Below, in pieces: positions 28,452 to 38,096 of a DNA stretch of 64,000 bases (within the stretch, counting starts at the first letter, position 1; each line of letters begins with the position of its first letter). Below the pieces are notes generated by a model. That model ran no database searches. It was given only the letters and a program-made list of their open reading frames with translations, and was not told where the DNA came from. The stretch spans positions 227,526 to 291,525 of the forward strand of contig NZ_KB891800.1 of assembly GCF_000373565.1 (NCBI RefSeq). The letters are read 5' to 3'. Origin of the DNA: Streptomyces sp. HmicA12 (lineage in GTDB: Bacteria; Actinomycetota; Actinomycetes; Streptomycetales; Streptomycetaceae). Both the position numbers and the translations under genes were made by a program.

Positions 28452-28511
28452 GGTGTTTCTCCTGTGTGATCAAGAAGTGTGGGTGCGAGCCCGGCCCCGA
28501 GGGGCACTTCC

Positions 28512-29117
28512 CTAGAAGGGGGGCTCGTCCGAGTAGCCGCCGCCGGAGCCGCCGGAGCTTCCGCCCCAGCCGCCACCGCCGCCGCCCTGCTGCTGGCCGC
28601 CGCCGGCCGGCGCACCGGTCGCCCAGGGGTCGTCGGCGGGAGCACCGCCGCCGCCACCCTGCTGCTGACCGCCACCGGAGCCACCGCTCCAGCCGCCGCC
28701 CTGCTGGCCGCCACCGCCGCCGCCGTAACCGCCCTGGCCACCACGGCCACCACCACTGGTCTTGGTGACCTTGGCCGTGGCACTGCGGAGGCTGGCGCCG
28801 ACTTCCTCGACGTCCAGCTCGTAGACCGTGCGCTTGACGCCCTCACGGTCCTCGTAGGACCGCTGCTTCAGCCGGCCCTGCACGATGACGCGCATGCCTC
28901 GCTGGAGCGACTCCGCGACGTTCTCCGCCGCCTGACGCCAGACCGAGCAGGTCAGGAACAGGCTCTCGCCGTCCTTCCACTCATTGGTCTGCCGGTCGAA
29001 GGTGCGGGGAGTGGACGCGACACGGAACTTCGCGACCGCCGCACCGGAAGGGGTGAAGCGCAGCTCGGGGTCGTCGACAAGATTGCCGACGACCGTGATG
29101 ACGGTCTCGCCTGCCAT
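28512..29117 (-). CDS. ssb: Single-stranded DNA-binding protein
   Basis: The 201-residue protein has an N-terminal OB fold (residues 1-115, [22 protein letters not shown]) and a Gly/Gln-rich linker ending in the acidic tip SDEPPF that recruits partner proteins. It is the essential SSB of replication. It lies 72 bp after rpsF, as in most bacteria. Confidence 0.97.
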   Translation of the reverse strand: MAGETVITVVGNLVDDPELRFTPSGAAVAKFRVASTPRTFDRQTNEWKDGESLFLTCSVWRQAAENVAESLQRGMRVIVQGRLKQRSYEDREGVKRTVYELDVEEVGASLRSATAKVTKTSGGGRGGQGGYGGGGGGQQGGGWSGGSGGGQQQGGGGGAPADDPWATGAPAGGGQQQGGGGGGWGGSSGGSGGGYSDEPPF

Positions 29118-29189
29118 GGGGTACCTCTCGGCGGGTTTGCTGCGGACTGCTTGCTGCTACTCGAGTCCCGAGTGGCTGAACCGGGAGGT

Positions 29190-29480
29190 TCAGTGGGTCT
29201 CGGGGCGGAGGACCTTGGTCCGGAGGACCGACTCGTTCAGGTTCATCTGGCGGTCGAGCTCCTTGACGATCGCGGGCTCAGCCTGCAGATCGATGACCGA
29301 GTAGATGCCCTCGGGCTTCTTCTTGATCTCGTACGAGAGACGACGACGGCCCCAGGTGTCGACCTTCTCGACCTTTCCGTTGCCCTCACGGACGACGGAG
29401 AGGAAGTTCTCGATCAGGGGGGCGACAGCGCGCTCCTCCAGATCGGGGTCGAGGATGACCATCACCTCGTAGTGACGCAT
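29190..29480 (-). CDS. rpsF: 30S ribosomal protein S6
   Basis: The 96-residue protein starts [22 protein letters not shown] 29480 has a near-perfect AAAGGAGGTG site upstream, which rules out the longer frame starting at 29513. First gene of the operon. The gap to the next divergent gene (29481-29768) should hold the operon promoter; no clear -35/-10 pair could be fixed. Confidence 0.98.
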   Translation of the reverse strand: MRHYEVMVILDPDLEERAVAPLIENFLSVVREGNGKVEKVDTWGRRRLSYEIKKKPEGIYSVIDLQAEPAIVKELDRQMNLNESVLRTKVLRPETH

Positions 29481-29768
29481 GTGGAACCCACCTCCTTTGG
29501 ACTCAGCGGCCACGGTCGTTCCGTGGCAGGAGGGTTGTTATGCGTGAGCAACGGTATCGGCCACCACTGACAATCCGGCCTCCGGAGGAGAACCGTGCAG
29601 ATCAGTGGGTATCCATCCCTCGTCGGGATGTGGGCAGACACCGATGCAGACGGTACAGACTACCCGCACCTCGGCTTCCGGTTGAAATCCGACAGCAGAC
29701 GACCGCAGTCTGTACACATCGGGTGTGTACGGCGCTACGATGCGCCGCCTTCCGCAGGAGGTGCCCTC

Positions 29769-30089
29769 ATGGCACAAGCAATGCGACCGAACAGCACGAG
29801 CGCCGGCTCTCTCTTCGCGACCGACGGCAAGTCCCATCCGCTTCCCGACACGCTGGTAGCGGTGACCGCGGTGCTCGGAGCGATCGCGATCATCACGTCG
29901 CTCTGGAGCGGCCTTCACCTGCTCAGCTCGTGGACCGGCCTCGCCGGGATCCTCACGGGGGCCTACGGCCAGTACGTCTCCGAGACGACCCGGGAGCGAT
30001 TCGTCCTGATCCTGGGCCTGGGAGCCTCGGCCATCGGCTTCTTCATCGGCATGGCCCACGGGGGTTTGTTCGGCGGGGTCATCGGCTGA
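29769..30089 (+). CDS. Small membrane protein of unknown function
   Basis: The 106-residue protein has a polar start and three hydrophobic segments (about 28-48, 52-66, 78-100). AGGAGGTG sits 5 nt before ATG 29769, which is decisive over an in-frame ATG at 29595. A TACGAT -10-like element lies near 29740. It is Gly-rich at the end (GMAHGGLFGGVIG). No family is recognised with certainty. Confidence 0.75.
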   Translation: MAQAMRPNSTSAGSLFATDGKSHPLPDTLVAVTAVLGAIAIITSLWSGLHLLSSWTGLAGILTGAYGQYVSETTRERFVLILGLGASAIGFFIGMAHGGLFGGVIG

Positions 30090-30218
30090 CTCCGGGCCAC
30101 CCGCGAAGGCCGACCTCCCATACGGCCAGTCGGGGCGCTCACGGGGCGCAGTAGGCTTCGGCGCGAGAGCCGGAGCCCCTGTACCCATGGGGACACACCA
30201 GCCCGAGGAGCGCCCCGA

Positions 30219-31340
30219 ATGAGCCTGACCCTGAGGACCATCAGCCGAGAGCAGCATCTGGCATACATCCAGAGCCTGCCCTCGGCGAGCCACATGCAGG
30301 TCCCCGCATGGGCAGATGTCAAAGCGGAGTGGCGCTCCGAGAACATGGGCTGGTTCGACGACCGCACCGGCGAGATGGTCGGCGCGGGCCTCGTGCTGTA
30401 CCGCCAACTGCCCAAGATCAAGCGGTATCTCGCGTACCTGCCCGAGGGCCCGGTCATCAACTGGTACGCCCCGAACCTCGAAGAGTGGCTGCGCCCGATG
30501 CTGGCGCACCTCAAGCAGCAGGGCGCCTTCTCCGTGAAGATGGGCCCGCCGGTCATCATCCGCCGCTGGGAGGCTCCTTCCATCAAGAAGGGCATCCAGG
30601 ACCCCGATGTGAAGCGCCTGCGCGACATCGAGGCGGACTTCATCGAGCCGCGCGCCTTCGAGGTGGCCGACAAGCTGCGCCGCATGGGCTGGCAGCAGGG
30701 CGAGGACGGCGGCGCCGGCTTCGGTGACGTACAGCCGCGCTACGTCTTCCAGGTGCCGCTCGCGAACCGCTCCCTGGAAGAGGTCCACAAGAACTTCAAC
30801 CAGCTGTGGCGCCGCAACATCAAGAAGGCCGAGAAGGCCGGTGTCGAGGTCGTCCAGGGCGGTTACCAGGACCTCGCCGAGTGGCAGCGCCTGTACGAGA
30901 TCACGGCCGTGCGCGACCATTTCCGGCCGCGCCCGCTCTCGTACTTCCAGCGCATGTGGACGGCCCTCAACTCCGAGGACCCCAACCGGATGCGGCTGTA
31001 CTTCGCCCGCCACAACGGTGTGAATCTCTCCGCCGCGACGATGCTCGTGGTCGGCGGGCACGTCTGGTACTCCTACGGCGCCTCCGACAACATCGGCCGC
31101 GAGGTCCGGCCCTCGAACGCGATGCAGTGGCGGATGCTGCGCGACGCGTACGCGCTCGGCGCCACCGCCTATGACCTGCGCGGCATCTCCGACTCGCTCG
31201 ACGAGACCGACCACCTCTTCGGCCTGATCCAGTTCAAGGTCGGTACAGGCGGAGAAGCCGCCGAGTACCTCGGCGAGTGGGACTTCCCGCTCAACAAGCT
31301 GCTGCACAAGGCGCTCGACATCTACATGTCGCGGCGCTGA
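30219..31340 (+). CDS. femX: FemX-like lipid II glycyl/aminoacyl transferase
   Basis: The 373-residue FemABX-family enzyme adds the first Gly of the Streptomyces peptidoglycan cross-bridge from Gly-tRNA. Two GNAT-like halves flank a helical arm; FNQLWRRNIKKAEKAGVEV and GASDNIGREVRPSNAMQWRMLRDAYALGA are typical. The orthologue in this position in S. coelicolor is the vancomycin-resistance-related FemX. ATG 30219 follows GAGGAGCG. Confidence 0.93.
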   Translation: MSLTLRTISREQHLAYIQSLPSASHMQVPAWADVKAEWRSENMGWFDDRTGEMVGAGLVLYRQLPKIKRYLAYLPEGPVINWYAPNLEEWLRPMLAHLKQQGAFSVKMGPPVIIRRWEAPSIKKGIQDPDVKRLRDIEADFIEPRAFEVADKLRRMGWQQGEDGGAGFGDVQPRYVFQVPLANRSLEEVHKNFNQLWRRNIKKAEKAGVEVVQGGYQDLAEWQRLYEITAVRDHFRPRPLSYFQRMWTALNSEDPNRMRLYFARHNGVNLSAATMLVVGGHVWYSYGASDNIGREVRPSNAMQWRMLRDAYALGATAYDLRGISDSLDETDHLFGLIQFKVGTGGEAAEYLGEWDFPLNKLLHKALDIYMSRR

Positions 31341-31346
31341 CCGGAG

Positions 31347-31380
31347 GCCGGAAACGGGCCCCGGACGGGTCCGTTCCGGC
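31347..31380 (+). terminator. Hairpin after femX
   Basis: GCCGGAAACGGGCC pairs with GGGTCCGTTCCGGC with one bulged A and one G-T pair, 6 bp after the femX stop. Confidence 0.6.
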
Positions 31381-31486
31381 ACTGCGCGCTCCGCTTGTCC
31401 GGCGGACCCTGCACAATTCACGTAGCTCCAAAGTTTCTTCATACCTCTGATACACCGCAGCCACGAGAAAGGTTCCGGGACCGGCC

Positions 31487-32518
31487 ATGGCGCTCACGCT
31501 CTACGTCGACACCGCGCGCTGGCGGGCACACCACAAGCACGTGCTCGAGCAGTTTCCGGGGCTCGTCCCCGTCTGCAAGGGCAACGGCTACGGCTTCGGC
31601 CACGAACGGCTCGCCGAGGAGGCGACCCGCCTCGGCTCCGACACCCTCGCCGTCGGGACGACCTACGAAGCCGCCCGGATCAAGGACTGGTTCAGCGGTG
31701 ATCTGCTGGTCCTGACCCCGTTCCGGCGCGGCGAAGAACCGGTTCCGCTGCCCGACCGTGTGATCCGCTCCGTCTCCTCCGTCGACGGCGTGCACGGCCT
31801 CGTCGGCGCCCGCGTCGTCGTCGAGGTCATGTCCTCGATGAAGCGCCACGGCGTGACCGAGCAGGACCTGCCGCAGCTCGCCCACGCCATCCAGGACGTG
31901 CGCCTGGAGGGCTTCGCGATCCACCTGCCGCTGGACCGCACCGACGGCTCGGACGCCGTCGAGGAGGTCATCGGCTGGATGGACCGGCTGCGCGCCGCCC
32001 GTCTTCCCCTGCACACCATGTTCGTCAGCCACCTCAAGGCCGACGAACTGGCGCGGCTGCAGCAGCAGTTCCCGCAGACCCGCTTCCGCGCCCGCATCGG
32101 TACGCGGCTGTGGCTGGGCGACCACGAGGCCACCGAGTACCGCGGCTCCGTCCTGGACGTCACGCGCGTCGCCAAGGGCGACCGGTTCGGCTACCGCCAG
32201 CAGAAGGCCGCTTCCGACGGCTGGCTGGTGGTCGTGGCGGGCGGAACGTCGCACGGGGTGGGTCTGGAGGCCCCGAAGGCTCTGCACGGCGTCATGCCGC
32301 GCGCCAAGGGCGTCGCCCGCGCAGGCCTCGCGACGGTGAACCGGAACCTGGCCCCGTTCGTCTGGTCGGGCAAGCAGCGCTGGTTCGCCGAGCCGCCGCA
32401 CATGCAGGTCTCGATCCTGTTCGTGCCCTCGGACGCCGCCGAGCCGACGGTCGGCGAGGAACTGGTGGCCCATCTGCGGCACACCACCACGCAGTTCGAC
32501 CGACTCGTGGACCGCTGA
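31487..32518 (+). CDS. Alanine racemase N-terminal-fold protein (PLP enzyme)
   Basis: The 343-residue protein has a PLP-binding barrel start (VPVCKGNGYGFGH, lysine near residue 31) and the pattern HLPLDRTDG ... FVSHLKADELARLQQQFP. It differs from true Alr/YggS enzymes in the C-terminal half, so racemase activity is not certain. Following femX in this order suggests a cell-wall precursor role, but the two are separated by a terminator-like hairpin. Confidence 0.8.
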   Translation: MALTLYVDTARWRAHHKHVLEQFPGLVPVCKGNGYGFGHERLAEEATRLGSDTLAVGTTYEAARIKDWFSGDLLVLTPFRRGEEPVPLPDRVIRSVSSVDGVHGLVGARVVVEVMSSMKRHGVTEQDLPQLAHAIQDVRLEGFAIHLPLDRTDGSDAVEEVIGWMDRLRAARLPLHTMFVSHLKADELARLQQQFPQTRFRARIGTRLWLGDHEATEYRGSVLDVTRVAKGDRFGYRQQKAASDGWLVVVAGGTSHGVGLEAPKALHGVMPRAKGVARAGLATVNRNLAPFVWSGKQRWFAEPPHMQVSILFVPSDAAEPTVGEELVAHLRHTTTQFDRLVDR

Positions 32519-32539
32519 CCAGCGCTCCACGCGCCCCGT

Positions 32540-32587
32540 ACGTAAGGCGGGCCGGGCACCCACTCGGGTGCCCGGCCCGCCTTACGT
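32540..32587. terminator. Bidirectional terminator between convergent genes
   Basis: A 22-bp perfect stem (arms 32540-32561 and 32566-32587) with loop ACTC separates the racemase-fold gene and the GT87 gene. Confidence 0.9.
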
Positions 32588-32612
32588 CGTCTTGCCCTCT
32601 GCCTCTGTTCGC

Positions 32613-34112
32613 TCAGAGTGAACTGCTCGGGTCCTTGCCCCAGTTCACCGCGGGCGGCTGCTCCCACTCGTGGCCGGCGTGCCGCGGGGGATGGGCCGCG
32701 TACCCCAGGACGAAGACGTCCTGCGCCCCGTCCAGGACACCGCCCGACGGATCGTCGTCCCCGGAGCGGCGCACCACGTCCCGGTCGGGCATCCAGATGT
32801 CCCGCACGATGACGGCGCACAGGTACAGCGTGCCCAACAGGTGCACGGCGATGGCCAGTTGGTAACCGGCGGTCGGCAGGCCCTGGTGCTTGTCGCCGCT
32901 GGTCGTGTACGCGAGGTACAGCCAGATTCCCAGGAAGTACGCGACCTCGCAGGCCTGCCAGATCAGGAAGTCCCGCCACTTGGGCCGCGCCAGAGCGGCG
33001 AGCGGGATCAGCCACAGCACGTACTGCGGCGAGTAGACCTTGTTGGTGAGGATGAAGGCGGCGACCACCAGGAACGCCAGCTGCGCGAAGCGCGGCCGGC
33101 GCGGTGCGGTCAGTGCGAGAGCCGCGACGCCGAGGCAGGACAGCACCATCAACGCGGTGGCCAGGGTGTTCACCACGTCCGTGTCGAGCGGCGTGTCCAT
33201 GTGCTGGGAGATGATCAGCCAGAACGAGCCGAAGTCGACGCCGCGTTCCTGGCTGAACGTGTAGAACTTCGACCAGCCCTCGGGCGCGAGGATCATCACC
33301 GGCAGGTTCACGACCAGCCACGAGACGACCGCGCCCAGCGTCGCGACCCCGAAGTCCCGCCACTTGCCCGCCCGCCAGCACAGCACGAGCAGCGGGCCGA
33401 GCAGCAGGAAGGGATAGAGCTTGGCCGCGGTCGCGAGCCCGAGCAGCACGCCGAAGGCGAGGGCGCGGCCTCGCGACCACATCAGCATCGCGGCCGCTGT
33501 GAGGGCCACGGCGAAGAGATCCCAGTTGATGGTGGCGGTCAGCGCGAACGCGGGTGCCAGCGCGACCAGCAGGCCGTCCCAGGGGCGCCTGCGGTGAGTG
33601 CGGGCGACGCAGGCGGCGATGACCGCGGCGCAGATCATCAGCATCCCGGCGTTGACCATCCAGTACACCTGCTCCTGGTGCTGGATGGAGCCGCCGCCCG
33701 GTGTCAGCCACGCGGCGACCTCCATGAACACACCGGTGAGGACCGGGTATTCGAGGTAGTCCATGTCGCCGGGCAGTTTGTCGAAGTACGGCACGAGGCC
33801 GTCGGCGAAGCCGCGCCCCTGGTAGAGGTGCGGGATGTCCGAGTAGCACGCGTGCGTGTACTGGGAGCTCGCGCCGTAGAACCAGGCGCCGTCGTAGCAG
33901 GGGAACTTCTGCACCATGCCGAGCGCGAACATGCCGAGCATCACGAGCACGATGACGCGCACAGGCGTCCACCAGGAGCCGCCCAGCAGCGCGCGCCGAC
34001 CGATGGGTCCGCCGATCAACTCGCTGCCGGCCGCGGCGACCTCGTCCTCTCTGGTCGGCCGTACCGGATCCGGCTGCTGAGGGTTCACGCGCGTCGTCTC
34101 TGCACTGGGCAT
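32613..34112 (-). CDS. Glycosyltransferase family 87 membrane protein
   Basis: The 499-residue protein has about 10-12 membrane helices. NWDLFAVALTAAAMLMWSRGR and ATAAKLYPFLLLGPLLVLCWRAGK are typical of the polyprenyl-phosphate-dependent (GT-C) mannosyltransferases of actinobacteria. ATG 34112 is used; a nearby in-frame ATG at 34121 has no proper spacing. It follows the PBP gene in the same direction but is separated from it by a hairpin and a parS site. Confidence 0.88.
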   Translation of the reverse strand: MPSAETTRVNPQQPDPVRPTREDEVAAAGSELIGGPIGRRALLGGSWWTPVRVIVLVMLGMFALGMVQKFPCYDGAWFYGASSQYTHACYSDIPHLYQGRGFADGLVPYFDKLPGDMDYLEYPVLTGVFMEVAAWLTPGGGSIQHQEQVYWMVNAGMLMICAAVIAACVARTHRRRPWDGLLVALAPAFALTATINWDLFAVALTAAAMLMWSRGRALAFGVLLGLATAAKLYPFLLLGPLLVLCWRAGKWRDFGVATLGAVVSWLVVNLPVMILAPEGWSKFYTFSQERGVDFGSFWLIISQHMDTPLDTDVVNTLATALMVLSCLGVAALALTAPRRPRFAQLAFLVVAAFILTNKVYSPQYVLWLIPLAALARPKWRDFLIWQACEVAYFLGIWLYLAYTTSGDKHQGLPTAGYQLAIAVHLLGTLYLCAVIVRDIWMPDRDVVRRSGDDDPSGGVLDGAQDVFVLGYAAHPPRHAGHEWEQPPAVNWGKDPSSSL

Positions 34113-34147
34113 GCCGCACATCCTGCCGTACGAGGCTGAGAACGGGG

Positions 34148-34184
34148 CGAGGGCCGCCGCACCCGGTCGGTGCGACGGCCCTCG
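34148..34184 (-). terminator. Terminator between the PBP and GT87 genes
   Basis: CGAGGGCCGCCGCACC pairs with GGTGCGACGGCCCTCG with one mismatch and loop CGGTC. Confidence 0.7.
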
Positions 34185-34204
34185 ACTGCCGTGGAACACG
34201 CAGC

Positions 34205-34218
34205 GTTTCACGTGAAAC
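34205..34218. other. parS: parS site (exact)
   Basis: GTTTCACGTGAAAC lies in an extended inverted repeat (34198-34227, arms ACGCAGC and GCTGCGT) downstream of the PBP gene. Confidence 0.92.
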
Positions 34219-34241
34219 ACGCTGCGTCGGCGCCGTGGAGG

Positions 34242-36998
34242 CTAGCCGGTTCCTCCGAAGAGGCCGCCTCCGTTGCCATTGCCTCTGGTCCCGTTGCCGT
34301 CGGACTCGGTGGCCGACGGCGACGGTGTCACTCCGCCGTCGGTCCCGCCGTCCGTAGTGCCGTCGGTCGTCCCGCCGTCCTCGTTCTTGCAGGCCCAGTC
34401 CCAGTCGCTGCACGTCTCGCTGGGCGACGGCGACGGGTCGGCCGACGACTTGCTCGGAGTCGGGGAGGCCGGGGCGGACGTGGACGGCGGGGCCGTGATC
34501 GAAGGAGTCGGCGTGGGGCTCGCGGTCTCGCCGACGATCTTGCCGATGGGCTCCGGGGTTGGGAAGGACTCGTTGGGTTCGCCCGCCATGGCCTTGGCCA
34601 TGTAGGCATGCCAGATCTGAGCCGGGAACGAAGCACCGTGGATCTTCTTCTGACCGCCCGTTCCGTACATCTCCAGGAACTTGCGGTTCTTGGAGTTCTC
34701 GTTGTCGTCCATCCGGTACATCGTGATCGCGGTGGACAGCTGCTTGGTGTAGCCCACGAACCAGGCGGACTTGTTGCCGTCGGTGGTACCGGTCTTGCCG
34801 GCCACGTCGCGGCCCGGCAGCCGCGCCGCCGTACCCGTGCCCTTGTCGACCACGGTCTTGAGGACATCGGTGACGTTGTCCGCGACATTCGGCTGGAAGG
34901 CGCGCTCGGGCTTGACCGCGTGCCGGTAGATCGTGTCGCCCTCGTGGTCGACGGACTTCACCGAGTACGGGTCGTTCTGCTGACCACTGGCGGCGAACGT
35001 GCCGTAGGCGCCGGCCATGCGGATCGCGCTCGGGTCGGAGGTACCGAGGGAGAACGACGGGTAGTTGGCGCTGGCGAAGCTGTTCTCCAGGAGACCCGCG
35101 CTCAAGGCGGACTCCTTCACCTTGTCCAGGCCGACGTCCATGCCCAACTGCACGTAGGCGGAGTTCACGGACTCACGCATCGCCTCACGCAGGTCGATCT
35201 GGTAGCTCGGACGGTTGTAGGAGGCACCGCCGTCGTTGGTCTGCAGCCACTCCTTGCCCTCCTTGTCCTTCCAGACCGAGCCGTCGTAGTTCTGGATCTT
35301 CAGCTTGTTCTTGCCGCTGTAGAGGCTCTTCGGGGAGACGATGGTGCGCGCGCTGTCGGGCTGGTCCTGCCCCTGGTCGGGGTCGAGTACGCCGTACTTG
35401 AAGGCGGCCGCCAGCACGAAGGGCTTGAAGGTCGAACCGACCTGGGCACCCGTCACGTCGGCGTTGTTGGTGTAGTGCTTCGTGGCGTCGGTACCGCCGT
35501 AGATGGCCTCGATCGCGCCGTCCTTGGGGTTCACCGAAGCACCGCCGAACTGGACGTGCTTGTCCTCTTCCCGCTGGTCCGGCTTGATGCTCTCCTTGCG
35601 GACCTTCTTCACAGCATCCTCGAGCTGCTTCACCTTGTTCTTCTTGAACGTGGTGTGGATCTCGTATCCGCCCTGCTGCAGAGCGTTGGCGGTGATCTTG
35701 CCGTTGCTGTTGTTGATCACGTACGCCTTGGCGAGGTCGACGAGATAGCCGACCTGGCCGCCCAGCTGGGCGTTGGATCGCGGGCCCTGCAGCTTGGGGA
35801 AGCCCTTGTCGATGAACTCGGAGCGCTTCTGGGCGCTCAGGTGCCCGTCCTTCACCTCTTCACCGAGGATCCAGCGCCAGCGCTCCTCGGCCCGCTTCGT
35901 GTTCTTCTGCCGGGTGGCGTTGACCGGGTCGATCTCGGGCGAACCGGCGGGGTCGTAGTACGTCGCGCCCTTGAGCACGGACGCGAGGAACGCCGTCTGG
36001 CTCGCGTTCAGGTCAGCCGCGTTCTCGTTGAAGTACGTGCGCGCCGCTGCCTGGATCCCGTAGGCACCTCGACCGTAGTACGCGGTGTTGAGGTAGCCGG
36101 CCATGATCGTGTCCTTGTTGACCGTCCGGCCGACCTTTATGGAGACGAACAGTTCCTTGAGCTTCCGGGACACCGTCTGCGACTGGTCGTTCAGCATCGC
36201 GTTCTTCACGTACTGCTGGGTGATCGTCGAGCCGCCCTGGGTCTCACCGCCCTTGGCCATGTTGAACACGGCGCGGGCGATACCCATCGGGTCGACACCC
36301 TTGTCGGTCTCGAACGTCTTGTTCTCCGCCGACATGACGGCGTAGCGCATGGACTTCGGGATGTCCTCGTAGTTGATGATCTGCCGGTTGGTCTCACCAC
36401 CGGTCGCGACCATCTGGGTCCCGTCGGCCCAGTAGTAGACGTTGTTCTGCGCCTTGGCCGTGTCGGCCACGGTCGGCGTGTCCACCAAGGCGTACGCGAT
36501 GCCCGCCGCCGCCATCAGGCTCCCCAGGAACCCGACGCACAAGCCCGTCACCAGGCGCCAGGACGGCATCCAGCGCTGCCAGCCGTCCTTGTTGGCACGG
36601 GGGTAGTCGATGAACCCCTTCTTCTGCGGACGCCCCGCGCCGCGGCCCCTGCCGCGCCCGGGACCGTTCGGCCCACCGGGGCCACCGGGTCCGCCGCCAC
36701 CGCGACGGCCGCCGCCACCGGCTCCGCCGCGTCCTGCGCCGCCCTCGGGGGCCTTGCGCCTGCTTCCGCCGCTGCGCTGGGCAGCGCGGCGTGCTTCGGC
36801 GCGGCCGCCCCAGGGGCGATCCTCGGCCTCGTTCCCGTACGAACCCGATGATCTCGGGGCGTCGTAGGAATCGGACGGCGACCCGGTGGCGCCACGCGGT
36901 GCCGCGCGGCGGCCCGACGGTGCTCCGGACGCTCCGCGACGGGCCGCGGCGCGCCCGCCGCCCTGCGGCTGCGGCGGTTTGCGACGGTGCTCGCTCAT
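34242..36998 (-). CDS. Class A penicillin-binding protein (glycosyltransferase/transpeptidase)
   Basis: This 918-residue bifunctional peptidoglycan synthase begins with an unusual Gly/Arg/Pro-rich cytoplasmic tail of about 135 residues, then one membrane anchor (VTGLCVGFLGSLMAAAGIAYALV). The GT51 domain follows, with SAENKTF and GGSTITQQYVKN. The transpeptidase has S522-x-x-K, SVN and KTGT (Lys735). The C-terminus is a Ser/Thr/Pro-rich tail with GGTTDGTTDGG repeats. ATG 36998 follows GAGGAG. Divergent from padR. Confidence 0.95.
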   Translation of the reverse strand: MSEHRRKPPQPQGGGRAAARRGASGAPSGRRAAPRGATGSPSDSYDAPRSSGSYGNEAEDRPWGGRAEARRAAQRSGGSRRKAPEGGAGRGGAGGGGRRGGGGPGGPGGPNGPGRGRGRGAGRPQKKGFIDYPRANKDGWQRWMPSWRLVTGLCVGFLGSLMAAAGIAYALVDTPTVADTAKAQNNVYYWADGTQMVATGGETNRQIINYEDIPKSMRYAVMSAENKTFETDKGVDPMGIARAVFNMAKGGETQGGSTITQQYVKNAMLNDQSQTVSRKLKELFVSIKVGRTVNKDTIMAGYLNTAYYGRGAYGIQAAARTYFNENAADLNASQTAFLASVLKGATYYDPAGSPEIDPVNATRQKNTKRAEERWRWILGEEVKDGHLSAQKRSEFIDKGFPKLQGPRSNAQLGGQVGYLVDLAKAYVINNSNGKITANALQQGGYEIHTTFKKNKVKQLEDAVKKVRKESIKPDQREEDKHVQFGGASVNPKDGAIEAIYGGTDATKHYTNNADVTGAQVGSTFKPFVLAAAFKYGVLDPDQGQDQPDSARTIVSPKSLYSGKNKLKIQNYDGSVWKDKEGKEWLQTNDGGASYNRPSYQIDLREAMRESVNSAYVQLGMDVGLDKVKESALSAGLLENSFASANYPSFSLGTSDPSAIRMAGAYGTFAASGQQNDPYSVKSVDHEGDTIYRHAVKPERAFQPNVADNVTDVLKTVVDKGTGTAARLPGRDVAGKTGTTDGNKSAWFVGYTKQLSTAITMYRMDDNENSKNRKFLEMYGTGGQKKIHGASFPAQIWHAYMAKAMAGEPNESFPTPEPIGKIVGETASPTPTPSITAPPSTSAPASPTPSKSSADPSPSPSETCSDWDWACKNEDGGTTDGTTDGGTDGGVTPSPSATESDGNGTRGNGNGGGLFGGTG

Positions 36999-37372
36999 CG
37001 AACGACTACTCCTCGGGCAGGCGCGGCATCGCGCGCCTGGAAACGGCGTCTGGTTTCCGGTCCCCCCGAAGTACGGATGCGCCCCTTCCGGCGCTCACCC
37101 GTACTACACCAGGGACGACGACGTCCTCAGGCGTCACTCGGTTCCCGGTGGTCTGCATGGCGGACAGACTACGCACCGTCAAAACCCACCGAGGGCCGAA
37201 GTTCACCCCAAATCAGGCAAGTTACCTCCTGCGAATCGGTGATGTGACGCCGTTCACCGTGATCCCACTTGTCGCAGTCGCAGGCTCGTTCTATCGTGCT
37301 GATGTATCGAGTCGATACATCAGCACGACATAAAGAGTCGATACATGGGCCCGCGACAGTGAGGAGGCGACG
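36999..37372. other. Divergent promoter region between the PBP gene and padR
   Basis: The 374-bp gap has no gene. It contains the padR operator (37296-37346) and must hold the PBP promoter. A TATCGT element at 37292-37297 could be the padR -10 box, which would put the operator over the start of transcription. Confidence 0.6.
37296..37346. promoter_or_regulatory. PadR operator: 31-bp palindrome plus third half site
   Basis: GTGCTGATGTATCGA and its complement TCGATACATCAGCAC flank a single G (37296-37326). The half site TCGATACAT recurs at 37338-37346, just before padR. The site is unusually long and AT-rich. Autorepression by the next gene product is the natural reading. Confidence 0.85.
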
Positions 37373-38053
37373 ATGAGCCGACGCTCCGGCATCCTCGAGT
37401 TCGCCGTACTCGGACTGCTCCGCGAGTCCCCGATGCACGGCTATGAGCTGCGCAAACGACTCAATACGTCGCTGGGGGTCTTCCGTGCCTTCAGTTACGG
37501 GACGCTGTACCCCTGCCTCAAGACGCTGGTCGCGAGCGGCTGGTTGATAGAGGAGCCGGGCACCGGTCCCACCGACGCCTCCGCAGCACCACTCGCAGGG
37601 CGTCGCGCCAAGATCGTCTATCGGTTGACGGCGGAAGGTAAGGAGCACTTCGAGGACCTGCTCGCGCAGACCGGCCCCGATGCGTACGAGGACGAGACCT
37701 TCGCCGCGCGATTCGCCTTCTTCGGGCAGACGTCGCGCGATGTGCGGATGCGTGTCCTCGAGGGCCGTCGCAGTCGGCTGGAGGAGCGCCTCGAGAAGAT
37801 GCGCCTCTCCTTCGCCCGCACGCGGGAGCGCCTGGACGACTACACGCTCGAGCTGCAGCGCCACGGCATGGAGTCCGTGGAGCGCGAAGTGCGCTGGCTG
37901 AACGAGCTGATCGAGAGCGAGCGCGCGGGCCGTGACCAGCGAAGGTCAGGGCCGGGGGACGCAGCTCAGCAGGACACATCTGGAGAGACGGGCGGCCTGC
38001 CCCGGCACCGGGACAGCACCCGGCCGGATCCGTCCGACGACACCGCCATGTGA
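37373..38053 (+). CDS. PadR-family transcriptional regulator
   Basis: The 226-residue regulator has the PadR winged helix in the first 85 residues ([23 protein letters not shown] ... [19 protein letters not shown]) and a long charged coiled C-terminal domain ([22 protein letters not shown]) of the Vir_act_alpha_C type. The last 35 residues are disordered. ATG 37373 follows GAGGAGGCG. It lies 43 bp before ino1 on the same strand, so ino1 may be in its operon. Confidence 0.92.
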   Translation: MSRRSGILEFAVLGLLRESPMHGYELRKRLNTSLGVFRAFSYGTLYPCLKTLVASGWLIEEPGTGPTDASAAPLAGRRAKIVYRLTAEGKEHFEDLLAQTGPDAYEDETFAARFAFFGQTSRDVRMRVLEGRRSRLEERLEKMRLSFARTRERLDDYTLELQRHGMESVEREVRWLNELIESERAGRDQRRSGPGDAAQQDTSGETGGLPRHRDSTRPDPSDDTAM

Positions 38054-38096
38054 AGTCCGCTCAGGACTTCACCAGTACACACAGGGAGCAACCGGA

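Noticed and set aside
29538..31442. 634-residue minus-strand frame opposite femX
   Set aside because: FemX motifs are complete on the plus strand with a good ribosome binding site; the minus frame lacks family motifs.
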